Shown in pieces: positions 40,642 through 51,587 of a stretch of DNA of 64,000 nucleotides; the stretch's first letter is position 1; every line of letters begins with the position of its first letter. Below the pieces are notes generated by a model that was not told the origin of the DNA, searched no databases, and worked only from the letters and a program-made list of their open reading frames with translations. Made by a program: the position numbers and the translations under genes. The DNA is from Pseudomonas nitroreducens (lineage in GTDB: Bacteria > Pseudomonadota > Gammaproteobacteria > Pseudomonadales > Pseudomonadaceae). Location of the stretch: assembly GCF_014204515.1 (NCBI RefSeq), contig NZ_JACHLI010000003.1:223591-287590 (forward strand), given 5' to 3'.

Positions 40642-42645
40642 TCATTGGCGGCGATAGAGCTTCCACGGCAGTTCGCGGCGCAGCCGCGCGAGGTGCGCGC
40701 GCAGGGCACCGGGGTCCTGCCGCGCGCCACCGAAACGCTGCGCCTCGAAGGCTTCGCCGTAGACGCGGATCGCCTCGGCGTGGGCTGGCAGGGCCTGGCT
40801 CGCGCGGCGGGAAAACGCCCGCGGCCCCTCCCCCGCCGCGCGGCGCACGCCCAGCGGCGCCAGCAACTGCTCGAAGCGCTGGAAGCTGCGCAACTGCAGG
40901 TCGCGCTCGCGCCGCCAGGGCTTGAACAGCAGCAGCGCCAGCAGTCCCAGCAGCAGCCCGCCGCCGCCCACCAGCAGGGCACCGATCCAGCTGCGGTCGA
41001 GGTCGCCGAACCAGCGCCGCAGCACGCCATCCTGCTGCTCGCCCTGGTAGCCCAGCACCGAAACCTGCCAGGAATAGTTGAGGTTGTCCCAGGCGGCGCG
41101 CAGGTCGTTGATCAGCGAGATGTTGCGATAGCGCAGCGGCGAGAACGGGTCCTGTTCGAGGAAACTGCCCTCGCTGCTCATGGCCGCCTCCAGCCCTTGT
41201 TCGATGCGCTCCGGCGACACCGCGCCGGTGGGATCGACCCGCGTCCAGCCGCTGCCGTCCTGCCAGTACTCGACCCAGGCGTGGGCGTCGAACTGACGCA
41301 CGCTCAGGTAGTTGCCAGATGGACTCAGCTCGCCGCCCTGGTAGCCGGTGACGACCCGCGCCGGTATCCCCGCCGCGCGCAGCACGAAGGTCATGGCGCC
41401 GGCATAGTGCTCGCAGAAACCGGCACGGGTGTCGAAGAGGAAACCGTCGATCCGCTCCTGCCCCGCGTCCGGCGGCCGCAGGGTGTAGCTGAAGGGCTGC
41501 TCGCGGAAGTGCCGCAGCATCGCCTGCACCAGGTCGGCGGGTTGCCGATAGCGTTCGTGCAACTCCTGCGCCCAGGCGCGGGCCCTGGGGTTGCCGGCCT
41601 TGGGCAGCGCCAGGTTGACCCGTTGGGCACGGGCGCCATCAGTGGGTTCGAGCTGGGCTTCGGGCCAGGAAGTGGCGTTGTAGATCAGTGCCTGGCGCAC
41701 CGGCGTCCGCCGCTCCAGGTGGAAGTCGCTCATCAGCCGCGCATGGCCCTGGGTGGCCTGCGCCACGTCGAGGCCGAACAGCCAGGGGCGGCCGTTGGGC
41801 TCCATCAGCACCTGGTAGTTCAAGGCAGCGCCCTGCTCGCGCCATTGCGGCGCGACGTCGCCACGCTGGAACGCGGCGCTCCAGCGTACGCCGTCGAAGC
41901 GCTCCAGGGTCAGCGCCCGCCAGTACAGCTGCGAGTGGGGCGGCGGCTGACCGTCGAAACTCACGCGGAACGCCAGCTCCGGCGACTGGCTGAGCGAGAC
42001 CATGTCCCCTGGTGCCATGCTGTCGCTCAGGCCGGTGACGGCCTGGTTGCCCGGCATCGGCAGCGACCACAGCGGCCCCATGCGCGGGAACAGCACGAAC
42101 AGCAGGAGCATCAGCGGCAGCGCCTGCAGCAGCAGGCTGCCGGCCAGGCGCAGGGTGGTGAAGGGGCGCGCGGCGAAGCCGCTCTGCTGCAGGCCGATCG
42201 CCGCCGCCAGCAGCGCCAGCACCGGCAGCAGGCTGAAAGCGGCGGCGAGGATGTCGTCCTGGAACAGGTAGCTGGTGGTCACCGCGAAGAAGCCCAGCAG
42301 GATCAGCACCCAGGCGTCGCGACGCGTGCGCAGCTCCACCAGCTTGACCACGAAGGCGGCGATCAGCAGCACCACGCCGGCATCCAGGCCGATCAGCGAG
42401 CCGCGGGAGAACCACACGCCCAGGCCGGCCAGGACCACCAGCCCGAGCTTGGCGATGCCGCTGGGATAGGCGGCGCGCATGCGGAACACCTGCACGCGCC
42501 AGGCCGCGCAGCCCAGCCAGAGGGCGACGATCCAGACCGGAAGGTGCTCCAGGTGGGGAATGATCACCACGGCCTGGGCAACCAGCAGCCAGGTCAGCGC
42601 GACCCGCGGGATCGGCTGGGCAGCGACGGCGGTCGCGCCGCTCAT
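40642..42645 (-). CDS. tgpA: Transglutaminase-like membrane protein TgpA
   Basis: 667 aa from MSGATAVAAQPIPRVAL; an upstream in-frame ATG would sit inside the preceding gene. Five or six membrane helices (about 15-180), a periplasmic transglutaminase-like domain with catalytic Cys about 411 (DTRAGFCEHYAGAMTFVLRAAG), then RQFDAHAWVEYW and TRVDPTGAV for the His and Asp, then one more helix near 560. TgpA is essential in P. aeruginosa and implicated in the cell envelope. Its start overlaps the DUF58 stop by 4 nt (ATGA), a tight operon with moxR. Confidence 0.94.
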   Translation of the reverse strand: MSGATAVAAQPIPRVALTWLLVAQAVVIIPHLEHLPVWIVALWLGCAAWRVQVFRMRAAYPSGIAKLGLVVLAGLGVWFSRGSLIGLDAGVVLLIAAFVVKLVELRTRRDAWVLILLGFFAVTTSYLFQDDILAAAFSLLPVLALLAAAIGLQQSGFAARPFTTLRLAGSLLLQALPLMLLLFVLFPRMGPLWSLPMPGNQAVTGLSDSMAPGDMVSLSQSPELAFRVSFDGQPPPHSQLYWRALTLERFDGVRWSAAFQRGDVAPQWREQGAALNYQVLMEPNGRPWLFGLDVAQATQGHARLMSDFHLERRTPVRQALIYNATSWPEAQLEPTDGARAQRVNLALPKAGNPRARAWAQELHERYRQPADLVQAMLRHFREQPFSYTLRPPDAGQERIDGFLFDTRAGFCEHYAGAMTFVLRAAGIPARVVTGYQGGELSPSGNYLSVRQFDAHAWVEYWQDGSGWTRVDPTGAVSPERIEQGLEAAMSSEGSFLEQDPFSPLRYRNISLINDLRAAWDNLNYSWQVSVLGYQGEQQDGVLRRWFGDLDRSWIGALLVGGGGLLLGLLALLLFKPWRRERDLQLRSFQRFEQLLAPLGVRRAAGEGPRAFSRRASQALPAHAEAIRVYGEAFEAQRFGGARQDPGALRAHLARLRRELPWKLYRRQ

Positions 42646-43603
42646 GGGCGCACTCCGTGCAGCGCGAGGGCGCGCAGACAGGCCTCGCGGTGTCCGTCGC
42701 CCAGGCCCACCGGCACCTGTGCATCCGGCAGGTTCAGGCCGAAGGGTTGTTGCCGCAGCGACAGTTGCAGGACCCAGTGGCACAGGCGCGACAAGCGCCC
42801 TTCGGCATCGCCACCCAGGCTGTTGAAATCCAGCCAGAGGTTGCGTCCGGCCAGGGCGGAAAAGTCCTTCACCAGCAAACCCTGGCCACGGGAGTAGGCC
42901 TTCCAGTGCAGGCGCCGGCGCGAGTCGCCGCTCTGGTAGGGACGCAGTCCCTGGAAGTCATCCACGCCCCGGCCGACGGCGCGGGCGCCCTCCTCGTCGT
43001 CGTCCGCCACCCCGGCCTGCAGCGGCAGATCGCCAGGCAGCGGATGGGGATAGACCAGTGCGGCCTGGTCCAGGTCGACCCAGCTCCAGGCCACCAGCAG
43101 GCCGAGCGGGAAGCGGCTCTCCACCCGCAGCCGGCCAGGGCGCAGCCAGCCGCGGCGCTCGGCGGGCAGGCTGAGCAGCAGTTCCTCGGCCTGGTCGGCG
43201 GCGACATCGGCGAACTGCAGGCGCTCGGCGCTCCAGCCCAGGGCGATGGCCTGGCGCGGGCGGCCTTCACCTTCCAGGCGCACGCGGAAGGCGACCTGCT
43301 CGCCGACGAACACCGGCTGCGCACCCAGCGCCGTCAGGCGCAGGCCACCGAGATTGCGGTAGGTGTGCAGGATGGCAACGATGAACAGCGACAGCAGCAG
43401 GAAGGTCAGGCCGTAGGCCAGGCTGTTCTGGTAATTGATTGCGGTCAGCAGCATCAGCAGCAGCGCCACGCCGAAGGCCATGCCCTGCCGCGTGGGGATG
43501 ATGAAGATGCGTCGCTGGTTGAGCTGCAGGCTGGACGCAGGCGGGATGCGCCGGGCGATCCAGCCCTGCCAGCGCGGCCGCACCCAGGCGGGCAGGGCCG
43601 CCA

Positions 43604-43604
<1 letters not shown>
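42642..43604 (-). CDS. DUF58 membrane protein
   Basis: 320 aa from MAALPAWVRPRWQGW, overlapping the moxR stop by one base. Two membrane helices (about 40-85, AFGVALLLMLLTAINYQNSLAYGLTFLLLSLFIVAIL) are followed by a DUF58 domain: GRGVDDFQGLRPYQSGDSRRRLHWKAYSRGQGLLVKDFSA. The RxYQ.GD..R.IHWK pattern is the hallmark of DUF58 partners of MoxR ATPases. It probably acts as the bridge between MoxR and TgpA. Confidence 0.9.
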
Positions 43605-44521
<917 letters not shown>

Positions 44522-44633
44522 CCTGACCTCTCAATCTAGGAAAACTCCGATCCTACTGGTGTCACGCCGACCATCAAAGGCTTCGACACATTTAGTCCGC
44601 AATCTGTGATGCAGAGCGGTTATCCAGAGCGCC

Positions 44634-45494
44634 TCAACGCCCCAGCAGGCGTTCCGCCAACCAACTCGCCGCCGGCCCCAGCCGCCGCTGCCGCGACCAG
44701 ATCACGTCGACCGCCACCCGCCGCGGCCAGCCGGCGACCTTGAGCTCCTGCATGCGCCCGCTGGCGAAGCGTCCCACCATCCAGCTGGGCAGTTCGATCC
44801 AGCCGAACCCCAGCACCGCCATGTCCAGCAACAGCAGGTAGTTCGGTGCGCTCCAGCAGCGCCCGCCGAGCATCGGCGCCGCATCGTCCAGGTAGGTGTT
44901 CAGGCGCAGCGCCCGGTAGGCGAGCAGGTCCTCGCGCTCCACGCTCGCGCGGCCCGCGAGTGTATGGTCGCGGCTGACGAACAGGCCGAACTCGGCCTGT
45001 TCGCTCAGCGTCGCCGAGCTCACGTCCGGCGGGTAATCCTTCTGCGCTGCCAGCAGCCCCAGGCTGGCGCGGCCCTGGACCACCAGGTCGAGCACATCGC
45101 TGTCCTCGGCGATCAGCCATTCGAACTCCAGGTCCGGATAACGGGCATCGATTTCCGCCAGCCGCGCCTCGAATTCGGCGGACTGGTAGGTGTCGGACAT
45201 CGCCAGGGTCACCCGCGACTCCAATCCGCCGACGAGCTGATGGGCGAGCTGGCCGAGACGGTCGTTGGCCATCAGCACCTCTTCCACCCGCCCGAGCAGC
45301 GCATGGCCGGCTTCGGTCAGTTGCGGCTGGCGCGCGCTGCGGTCGAACAGGGTCAGGCCGAGGTCGATCTCCAGGCGGGCGATGGCCTCGCTGACGGTGG
45401 ACTGGCTCTTGCCCAGCTTGCGTGCAGCGGCGCTGAAGGAGCCCAGGCAGGCGGCCTCGGCGAAAGCCTGCAGGGATTCGGGGGAGTATTGCAT
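44634..45494 (-). CDS. LysR-family regulator next to PACE efflux gene
   Basis: 286 aa from MQYSPESLQAFAEAA; the longer ORF adds six residues. HTH about 5-63 (GSFSAAARKLGKSQSTVSEAIARLEIDLG), then effector-binding domain. It is divergent from the PACE transporter, 131 nt apart. LysR regulators paired with PACE transporters induce them in response to substrates such as chlorhexidine in Acinetobacter; here that is inference from position. Confidence 0.87.
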   Translation of the reverse strand: MQYSPESLQAFAEAACLGSFSAAARKLGKSQSTVSEAIARLEIDLGLTLFDRSARQPQLTEAGHALLGRVEEVLMANDRLGQLAHQLVGGLESRVTLAMSDTYQSAEFEARLAEIDARYPDLEFEWLIAEDSDVLDLVVQGRASLGLLAAQKDYPPDVSSATLSEQAEFGLFVSRDHTLAGRASVEREDLLAYRALRLNTYLDDAAPMLGGRCWSAPNYLLLLDMAVLGFGWIELPSWMVGRFASGRMQELKVAGWPRRVAVDVIWSRQRRLGPAASWLAERLLGR

Positions 45495-45625
45495 GGTGGC
45501 ACCCTCTTCCATCGGTTAAGCCGATGGTATCCAACTTAGATCCAGCCGGTCGACCGATGATAATGGCGCCGGACCGACGGAGTCGGCCTTCTCGTGATTG
45601 AGAGTTTCATGCCTGGAGATACCCC

Positions 45626-46069
45626 ATGACTCCCACCAAAACCCTGAAAGAGCGGATGTTCCACGCCGGCCTTTTCGAACTGCTGGCGGTGGTCATCTGC
45701 GCACCGACCCTGGCCTGGCTGATGGACAAGCCGCTGGGCCACATGGGCGCCATGACCCTGATGTTCTCGGCCATCGCCACCGTGTGGAACATGCTGTTCA
45801 ACGCCGCCTTCGACCGCGCGCAGAACCGCATGGGCTTTTCCCGGACCCTTTCGGTGCGTGTACTGCACGCCTCGCTGTTCGAGCTGGGCCTGATCATCCT
45901 GCTGGTGCCGCTGGCCGCCTGGTGGCTGTCGGTGAGCCTGCTGGAGGCGTTCATCCTCGACATCGGCCTGGTGCTGTTCTTCCTGCCCTACGCGCTGGTG
46001 TTCAACTGGGTCTACGACGTGCTGCGCGAGCGCTGGGTGGGTCGGGAACCAGTAGCGCAAGCAAACTGA
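45626..46069 (+). CDS. PACE family efflux transporter
   Basis: 147 aa with four membrane helices in two tandem BTP (bacterial transmembrane pair) domains. The first is KERMFHAGLFELLAVVICAPTLAWL and the second RVLHASLFELGLIILLVPLAAWWL, each with the conserved acidic E in helix 1 (LFEL). WNMLFNAAFDRAQNRMGF and FNWVYDVLRER are the family loop motifs. PACE proteins export chlorhexidine, proflavine, acriflavine and polyamines. Followed by a palindromic repeat and a terminator. Confidence 0.92.
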   Translation: MTPTKTLKERMFHAGLFELLAVVICAPTLAWLMDKPLGHMGAMTLMFSAIATVWNMLFNAAFDRAQNRMGFSRTLSVRVLHASLFELGLIILLVPLAAWWLSVSLLEAFILDIGLVLFFLPYALVFNWVYDVLRERWVGREPVAQAN

Positions 46070-46095
46070 CTTCGCGTCAGGGCACCGATGCTCAA

Positions 46096-46168
46096 TGTAG
46101 GGCGCATAACGCCTCCGGCGTTATCCGCCATCGCGGCGGATAACCCGTTCCGGGTTATGCGCCCTACA
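46096..46168. repeat. Palindromic repeat, GTAGGGCGCATAAC family
   Basis: TGTAGGGCGCATAACGCC near the left end, GCGTTATCCGCC and GGCGGATAACCC inside, and GGTTATGCGCCCTACA on the right, forming one long imperfect hairpin. Copies at 56061, 61347 and three times after 63567 are the same family. Confidence 0.9.
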
Positions 46169-46216
46169 GCAGATTCGGCATTTAATGAAGCACTGGGCCT
46201 ACGGCAATGCAGCAAA

Positions 46217-46262
46217 CCAGAAACGAAAAAGCCCGCAACGATGCGGGCTTTTTCGTTTCTGG
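46217..46262. terminator. Bidirectional terminator with perfect 21-bp stem
   Basis: Arms 46217-46237 and 46242-46262 are exact reverse complements around an ACGA loop, with T runs on both strands. It serves the convergent PACE and pyrF genes. Confidence 0.93.
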
Positions 46263-46287
46263 CAGCTTCTCAATGCAGAGAAAGGGC

Positions 46288-46986
46288 TCAAGCCAGGCTG
46301 GCGGCGATCTCGGCCAGGGCCTTGGCCGGGTCGGCGGCCTGGCTGATCGGGCGGCCGATCACCAGGTAGTCGGAGCCGTTGTCCAGCGCCTGGCGCGGGG
46401 TGAGGATGCGCCGCTGGTCGTCCTGGGCGCTGCCGGCTGGGCGGATGCCGGGGGTGACCAGTTGCAGCGCCGGGTGCGCGGCTTTCAGCGCCGGCGCTTC
46501 CTGGGCGGAGCACACCAGGCCGTCCATGCCGGCCTTCTGCGCCAACGCCGCCAGGCGCAGTACCTGCTCCTGCGGCTCGACGTCCAGGCCGATGCCGGCC
46601 AGGTCCTCGCGCTCCATGCTGGTCAGCACGGTCACGCCGATCAGCAGCGGCGATGGGCCGTTGAAGGCGTCCAGGGTCTCGCGGCAGGCGCTCATCATGC
46701 GCAGGCCGCCGGAGCAGTGCACGTTGACCATCCACACGCCCATCTCGGCGGCGGCGCGCACGGCCATCGCGGTGGTGTTGGGGATGTCGTGGAATTTCAG
46801 GTCGAGGAAGACTTCGAAGCCGCGGCCATTGAGGGTCTCGACGATACCGGCGGCGCAGCTGGTGAACAACTCCTTGCCCACCTTCACCCGGCACAGTTTC
46901 GGATCGAGCTGGTCAGCCAGCGCCAGCGCGGCTTCGCGGGTGGGGAAATCCAGGGCGACGATGATCGGGGTCTGGCAGGCGGACAT
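46288..46986 (-). CDS. pyrF: Orotidine-5'-phosphate decarboxylase
   Basis: 232 aa from MSACQTPIIVALDFPTRE; the ORF's earlier start adds 36 unlikely residues. It converts OMP to UMP, the last step of de novo UMP synthesis. The catalytic Lys/Asp network DLKFHDIPNT is intact, with LVTPGIRPAGSAQDDQRR and DYLVIGRPIS closing the phosphate site. It lies 100 nt downstream of the two-component genes on the same strand. Confidence 0.97.
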   Translation of the reverse strand: MSACQTPIIVALDFPTREAALALADQLDPKLCRVKVGKELFTSCAAGIVETLNGRGFEVFLDLKFHDIPNTTAMAVRAAAEMGVWMVNVHCSGGLRMMSACRETLDAFNGPSPLLIGVTVLTSMEREDLAGIGLDVEPQEQVLRLAALAQKAGMDGLVCSAQEAPALKAAHPALQLVTPGIRPAGSAQDDQRRILTPRQALDNGSDYLVIGRPISQAADPAKALAEIAASLA

Positions 46987-47086
46987 GGGCTCTCTCGCGG
47001 CGTTCGAAAAAATCGGCGCGCATTGTCGCAGAAACGCGCCGACTTCCGTAGCCCGCCCGGCAGGAATGCTGCGTCGGCGGCGGCGC

Positions 47087-48010
47087 TCAGGCACTGAGCC
47101 GTTCGCGCAGGCGGCCGAGCATGCCCAGCAGGCTGCCGACCTTCTCCCGCTCGCGGTCCTCGCGCGGCACCTCGGCGCTGCGTGCGACCTTCTGCTCGGG
47201 CTGCGCGCGCCACAGCAGCGCCTGTTCGGCGGCGGCCTTCAGGCCCTTCTCGAACAGCCCGCGACGGATCGGCTTGGGCAGGTAGCGGAAGATCTGCGCC
47301 TGGTTGATCAGCGCCAGCAGGTCCTGGGTGTCGCGGAACGGCGTGACGACGATGCTCAGCAGGCGCGGATGGGCCTGGGCCAGGGACTTGAGCAGCGGCG
47401 CGGTGTCCTCGCCGGCAAGCTTCAGGTCGCTGACCAGGATGTCGATGGGCTCGCTGTTGAGCCGCACGATGGCCTCGGCCAGGTTGCGCGCACGGTGCAA
47501 CTGGTGGGTGCCGGCGCTGCAGAACTCGCCGACGCTGGCCAATGTCTCGGCGTCCTCGTCCAGCAGCAGCACGTTGAGCGGCGCGACGACGCGACTGATG
47601 GCCTTGGTGTCGATCGGCTCGACCGGCAGCTGGCGCAGGGCGATCTCCGCTGCCTGGCGCAGGGTGAAGGCCATTTCCTGCGGGTCCCAGGGCTTGGTCA
47701 GGTAGCGGAAGATGCCGCCGCTGTTGAGCGCTTCCACTGCCGCGTCAAGGTCGGAGTAACCGGTGAGGAGGATACGCAGGGTATCCGGGGCGATCTCCTG
47801 GGCCTGGGCGAGCAGCTCGGCGCCAGTCATCTGCGGCATGCGCTGGTCGCTGACGAGGATGTCGATACGCTCATCGCGCAGGCGCTGCAGGGCCTGGTGC
47901 GGATCGGTCTCCACCAGCACTTCGTAGTGCCGGCGGAACTGCATCGCGAGGCTGCGCAGGATGCGCTCCTCGTCGTCGACGAAGAGGATGCGGACAGGCT
48001 GCTGGCTCAT
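47087..48010 (-). CDS. Response regulator with two tandem receiver domains
   Basis: 307 aa. REC1 (about 5-125): acidic pair D12/D13, phospho-acceptor D55 (DILVSDQRMP), T83 region and K106 (YLTKPW). REC2 (about 145-265): acidic D151/E152, D195 (DILVSDLKLAG), K246 (YLPKPI). Both look complete. There is no DNA-binding, HD-GYP or GGDEF output; a coiled tail with basic residues follows. Its start lies 3 nt after the kinase stop, so kinase and regulator are one operon. Confidence 0.9.
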   Translation of the reverse strand: MSQQPVRILFVDDEERILRSLAMQFRRHYEVLVETDPHQALQRLRDERIDILVSDQRMPQMTGAELLAQAQEIAPDTLRILLTGYSDLDAAVEALNSGGIFRYLTKPWDPQEMAFTLRQAAEIALRQLPVEPIDTKAISRVVAPLNVLLLDEDAETLASVGEFCSAGTHQLHRARNLAEAIVRLNSEPIDILVSDLKLAGEDTAPLLKSLAQAHPRLLSIVVTPFRDTQDLLALINQAQIFRYLPKPIRRGLFEKGLKAAAEQALLWRAQPEQKVARSAEVPREDREREKVGSLLGMLGRLRERLSA

Positions 48011-48012
48011 GT

Positions 48013-49314
<1,302 letters not shown>

Positions 49315-49604
49315 GGCGAATCTCCGGTCGCTGGGATGGGCGCCAGTAGAGCAGCGGCAGATTGCCATCCTGTGACAGCCGTCGCGCCGCCGGGAAGCTT
49401 CACGGCGCGGTCATCGGCCTGCAACATCTGCCAGGCCGGCCACCGGCACGCGCCTCCCGTGCAGGCCTGGGCCGCGTCTGCAACGGGGCGATCCAGCGGC
49501 AGTGCGGAAAAACAGTCGGTAATCCAAGCGAACCGCAACGTGCCTGACAAGGTCCCAATCACAGCGTATCGTGATATTCAACTGCCACTGTCGGAGACGG
49601 GACC

Positions 49605-49775
49605 ATGCCCTGGTATGCCTGGTTGATCATTGCCCTTGCCCTGGGCTCCATCGTCGGCGCGCTGATGATGCTGCGCGACACCGCGAAGAAGCTCCCGCTC
49701 ACCGAGGAACAGCTCAAGCGCATCCACGAGCGCAATGCCGAAATGGATGCCAAGGAAGCCGAAGAAAAACGCTGA
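49605..49775 (+). CDS. DUF2897 small membrane protein
   Basis: 56 aa starting MPWYAWLIIALALGSIVGALMM. One N-terminal membrane helix is followed by a charged helix ending in a DAKEAEEKR run. The LRDTAKKLPLTEEQLKRIHERNAE segment fits the DUF2897 family as I know it. GGAGACGGGACC precedes the ATG. The 290-nt gap before it (49315-49604) shows no gene or repeat. Confidence 0.78.
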   Translation: MPWYAWLIIALALGSIVGALMMLRDTAKKLPLTEEQLKRIHERNAEMDAKEAEEKR

Positions 49776-49874
49776 GTGGGTCTAACTGACTGACTCTTCA
49801 GTTAAAAACTGGCCGCAGCGATGGCCAGCGGCAGGCCAAATTGCCTAGACTGCGCCTCCTTGTCGGAGGAAAGA

Positions 49875-50639
49875 ATGTTCAGGAAACTCCTGCCGCTGCT
49901 GCCAATCGTGCTGCTGCTCTGCGGATTCGCGCTGGGTTTCGTCCAGCCGGTGGGCTTGCTGATCGGCGCGATCTACGTCGCCTGGACCCTCTTCGGCGAG
50001 CATCGCCTGCCACGCCTGCTCTGGTGGCTGGTGTGCCTGGTGCTCAGCATCGCCCTGGCCGCGCACCTGCTGCCGGGCACCACCTCGTGGACGCTCTGGC
50101 CGGTACGCCAGCTCAGCCCCGACGCCCCGGTCTATGCCCTGCACCTGTCCTGGGACAAGGCCCTGGTCGGCGCCACCCTGCTCGCCTGGTGGCTGCGCCG
50201 CAAGCCGGTACCGGAAGAAAAGCGCTCGCCGGATTTCGCCGCCATCGTCATCGTCACCACCCTCTTCGCCGTGCCGCTGGTGGCCGTGGCCGGCGGCCTG
50301 GTGGTGTGGAACCCGAAATGGCCGCCCGGCTTCTGGCTGTGGATGCTGGTCAACGTCTGCGTGATTTCGCTGACCGAAGAAGCCTTCTTCCGCGGCCTGC
50401 TGCAGAGCGAACTGGTGCGACGCCTCGGCGCCATCGCCGGGGTGACGGCCGCCAGCCTGCTGTTCGGCCTGGTGCACTGGCCGATCAACCCGCTGTTCGC
50501 CGTGGTCGCCGGCATCGCCGGCCTGGGCTACGGCCTGGCCTTTCACTTCAGCGGGCGGCTGTCGGTGGCGGTGCTGCTGCATGCGGCGGTGAATTGCCTG
50601 CATCTGCTGCTGTTCAGCTATCCGTTGCGGATTATCTGA
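49875..50639 (+). CDS. CPBP-family intramembrane protease-like protein
   Basis: 254 aa from MFRKLLPLLPIVLLL, with GGAGGA upstream. About seven to eight membrane helices. The CPBP/Abi motif 1 is SLTEEAFFRGLL (EExxxR with Phe before Arg) and motif 2 includes LLFGLVHW with His; a later HAAVN supplies the final His/Asn. Related to Rce1 and to bacteriocin-immunity proteins. Substrate unknown. It ends just before heptamer repeats. Confidence 0.88.
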   Translation: MFRKLLPLLPIVLLLCGFALGFVQPVGLLIGAIYVAWTLFGEHRLPRLLWWLVCLVLSIALAAHLLPGTTSWTLWPVRQLSPDAPVYALHLSWDKALVGATLLAWWLRRKPVPEEKRSPDFAAIVIVTTLFAVPLVAVAGGLVVWNPKWPPGFWLWMLVNVCVISLTEEAFFRGLLQSELVRRLGAIAGVTAASLLFGLVHWPINPLFAVVAGIAGLGYGLAFHFSGRLSVAVLLHAAVNCLHLLLFSYPLRII

Positions 50640-50646
50640 GAAGAGC

Positions 50647-50698
50647 AGCTGCAAGCTGCAAGCTGCAAGCTGCAAGCTGCAAGCTGCAAGCTGCAAGC
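50647..50698. repeat. AGCTGCA heptamer tandem repeat
   Basis: Seven full copies of AGCTGCA plus a partial AGC. It faces a degenerate inverted partner (ACTTGTAACTTGAGGCTTGCC, 50725-50745) that runs to the end of atuR, so the whole stretch can fold as a hairpin between two converging genes. Confidence 0.88.
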
Positions 50699-50747
50699 GA
50701 ACAGGATGTGTCGATATCGCTCTTACTTGTAACTTGAGGCTTGCCGC

Positions 50748-51374
50748 TTATCGCTGCTCTCGAATCACCAGCAACAACGCCTGCTCCGCCAGCTCGTCCA
50801 GCGTCAGGCTGCCCTCGGGGCGGAACCAGGTGATGGACCAGGACAGCGCCCCGGTGAGGAAACGCCGCAGGATGAACGGGTCGCCCTGGCTGAAGCCGGC
50901 CACGCGGGCTTCTTCGAGCACCTCCAGCCACATCTGCTCGTAGATGTCGCGCAGGCTGAGGATATAGGCCTGGCCTTCCTCCGATAGCGAGCGCCACTCA
51001 TAGACCAGCACCGCCATCGCCTCGCCGGTGCCGCCGGTGATCGACTGCAGCTCACAGCGAATCAGCGCCAGCAGGCGTTCGCGCAGGGTCGTCGCATCGG
51101 CCAGGGCGGCGCGCATCAGGGCGGTGTTGTAGAGGATGGTTTCCTCCATCACCGAGCGGAGGATTTCATCCTTGCTCTTGAAGTGATGGAAGATGCTGCC
51201 GGACTGGATCCCCACCGCGCCGGCCAGGTCGCGCACCGTGGTGCGTTCGTAGCCCTTGGCGCGGAACAGGTGCGCAGCCGTGTGCAGCAACTTGCCGCGA
51301 GCGCTCTCCGGGTCGGTGATCTGCCCGGTCCCGACCAGCTCCAGCATTACTTCGCGGGCTTTGCGGTCATCCAC
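50748..51374 (-). CDS. atuR: TetR-family repressor AtuR
   Basis: 208 aa. N-terminal HTH (about 25-75) reads LLHTAAHLFRAKGYERTTVRDLAGAVGIQSGSIFHHFKSKDEIL. The C-terminal ligand domain (LREAL-type helices) is typical of fatty-acyl responsive members. It is divergent from atuA and the two palindromes at 51476-51551 lie between them. In P. aeruginosa AtuR represses the atu genes by binding two inverted repeats in this same gap. Confidence 0.93.
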   Translation of the reverse strand: MDDRKAREVMLELVGTGQITDPESARGKLLHTAAHLFRAKGYERTTVRDLAGAVGIQSGSIFHHFKSKDEILRSVMEETILYNTALMRAALADATTLRERLLALIRCELQSITGGTGEAMAVLVYEWRSLSEEGQAYILSLRDIYEQMWLEVLEEARVAGFSQGDPFILRRFLTGALSWSITWFRPEGSLTLDELAEQALLLVIREQR

Positions 51375-51475
51375 GCTGTTCTCTCCCCATCATCGGCCGA
51401 TCTGCTCAGGGCGATTCATCGAAACGCCCCGCAAGTGCTTGTGTTGTCTGACGAAATGTAAGCCCGCGAAGGCCA

Positions 51476-51551
51476 ACCAAGCAAGCGCTTGGCCATCCAA
51501 TGGTTGGGGTTGTCGCTCTTTCGGGGCTTTTCAACCAAGCGCTTGCTTGGT
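51476..51551. promoter_or_regulatory. AtuR operator pair in the atuR-atuA gap
   Basis: Two sites, ACCAAGCAAGCGCTTGG (51476-51492) and CCAAGCGCTTGCTTGGT (51535-51551), are exact reverse complements of each other. Each contains the perfect palindrome CAAGCGCTTG. Centre-to-centre spacing is about 59 bp (five to six helix turns). The atuA promoter should lie between or beside them. Matches the published two-site layout for AtuR. Confidence 0.85.
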
Positions 51552-51587
51552 AATGTCGATCCATCACTCAGCGTCACGGGCAGAACA

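Noticed and set aside
40636..42897. 753-aa plus-strand ORF opposite tgpA
   Set aside because: Antisense shadow; tgpA carries the catalytic Cys-His-Asp blocks and overlaps neatly with its operon partner.
50647..50698. AGCTGCA run considered as a CRISPR or coding repeat
   Set aside because: Seven-base units with no spacers, lying beyond the CPBP stop and before the atuR end; a simple tandem repeat.
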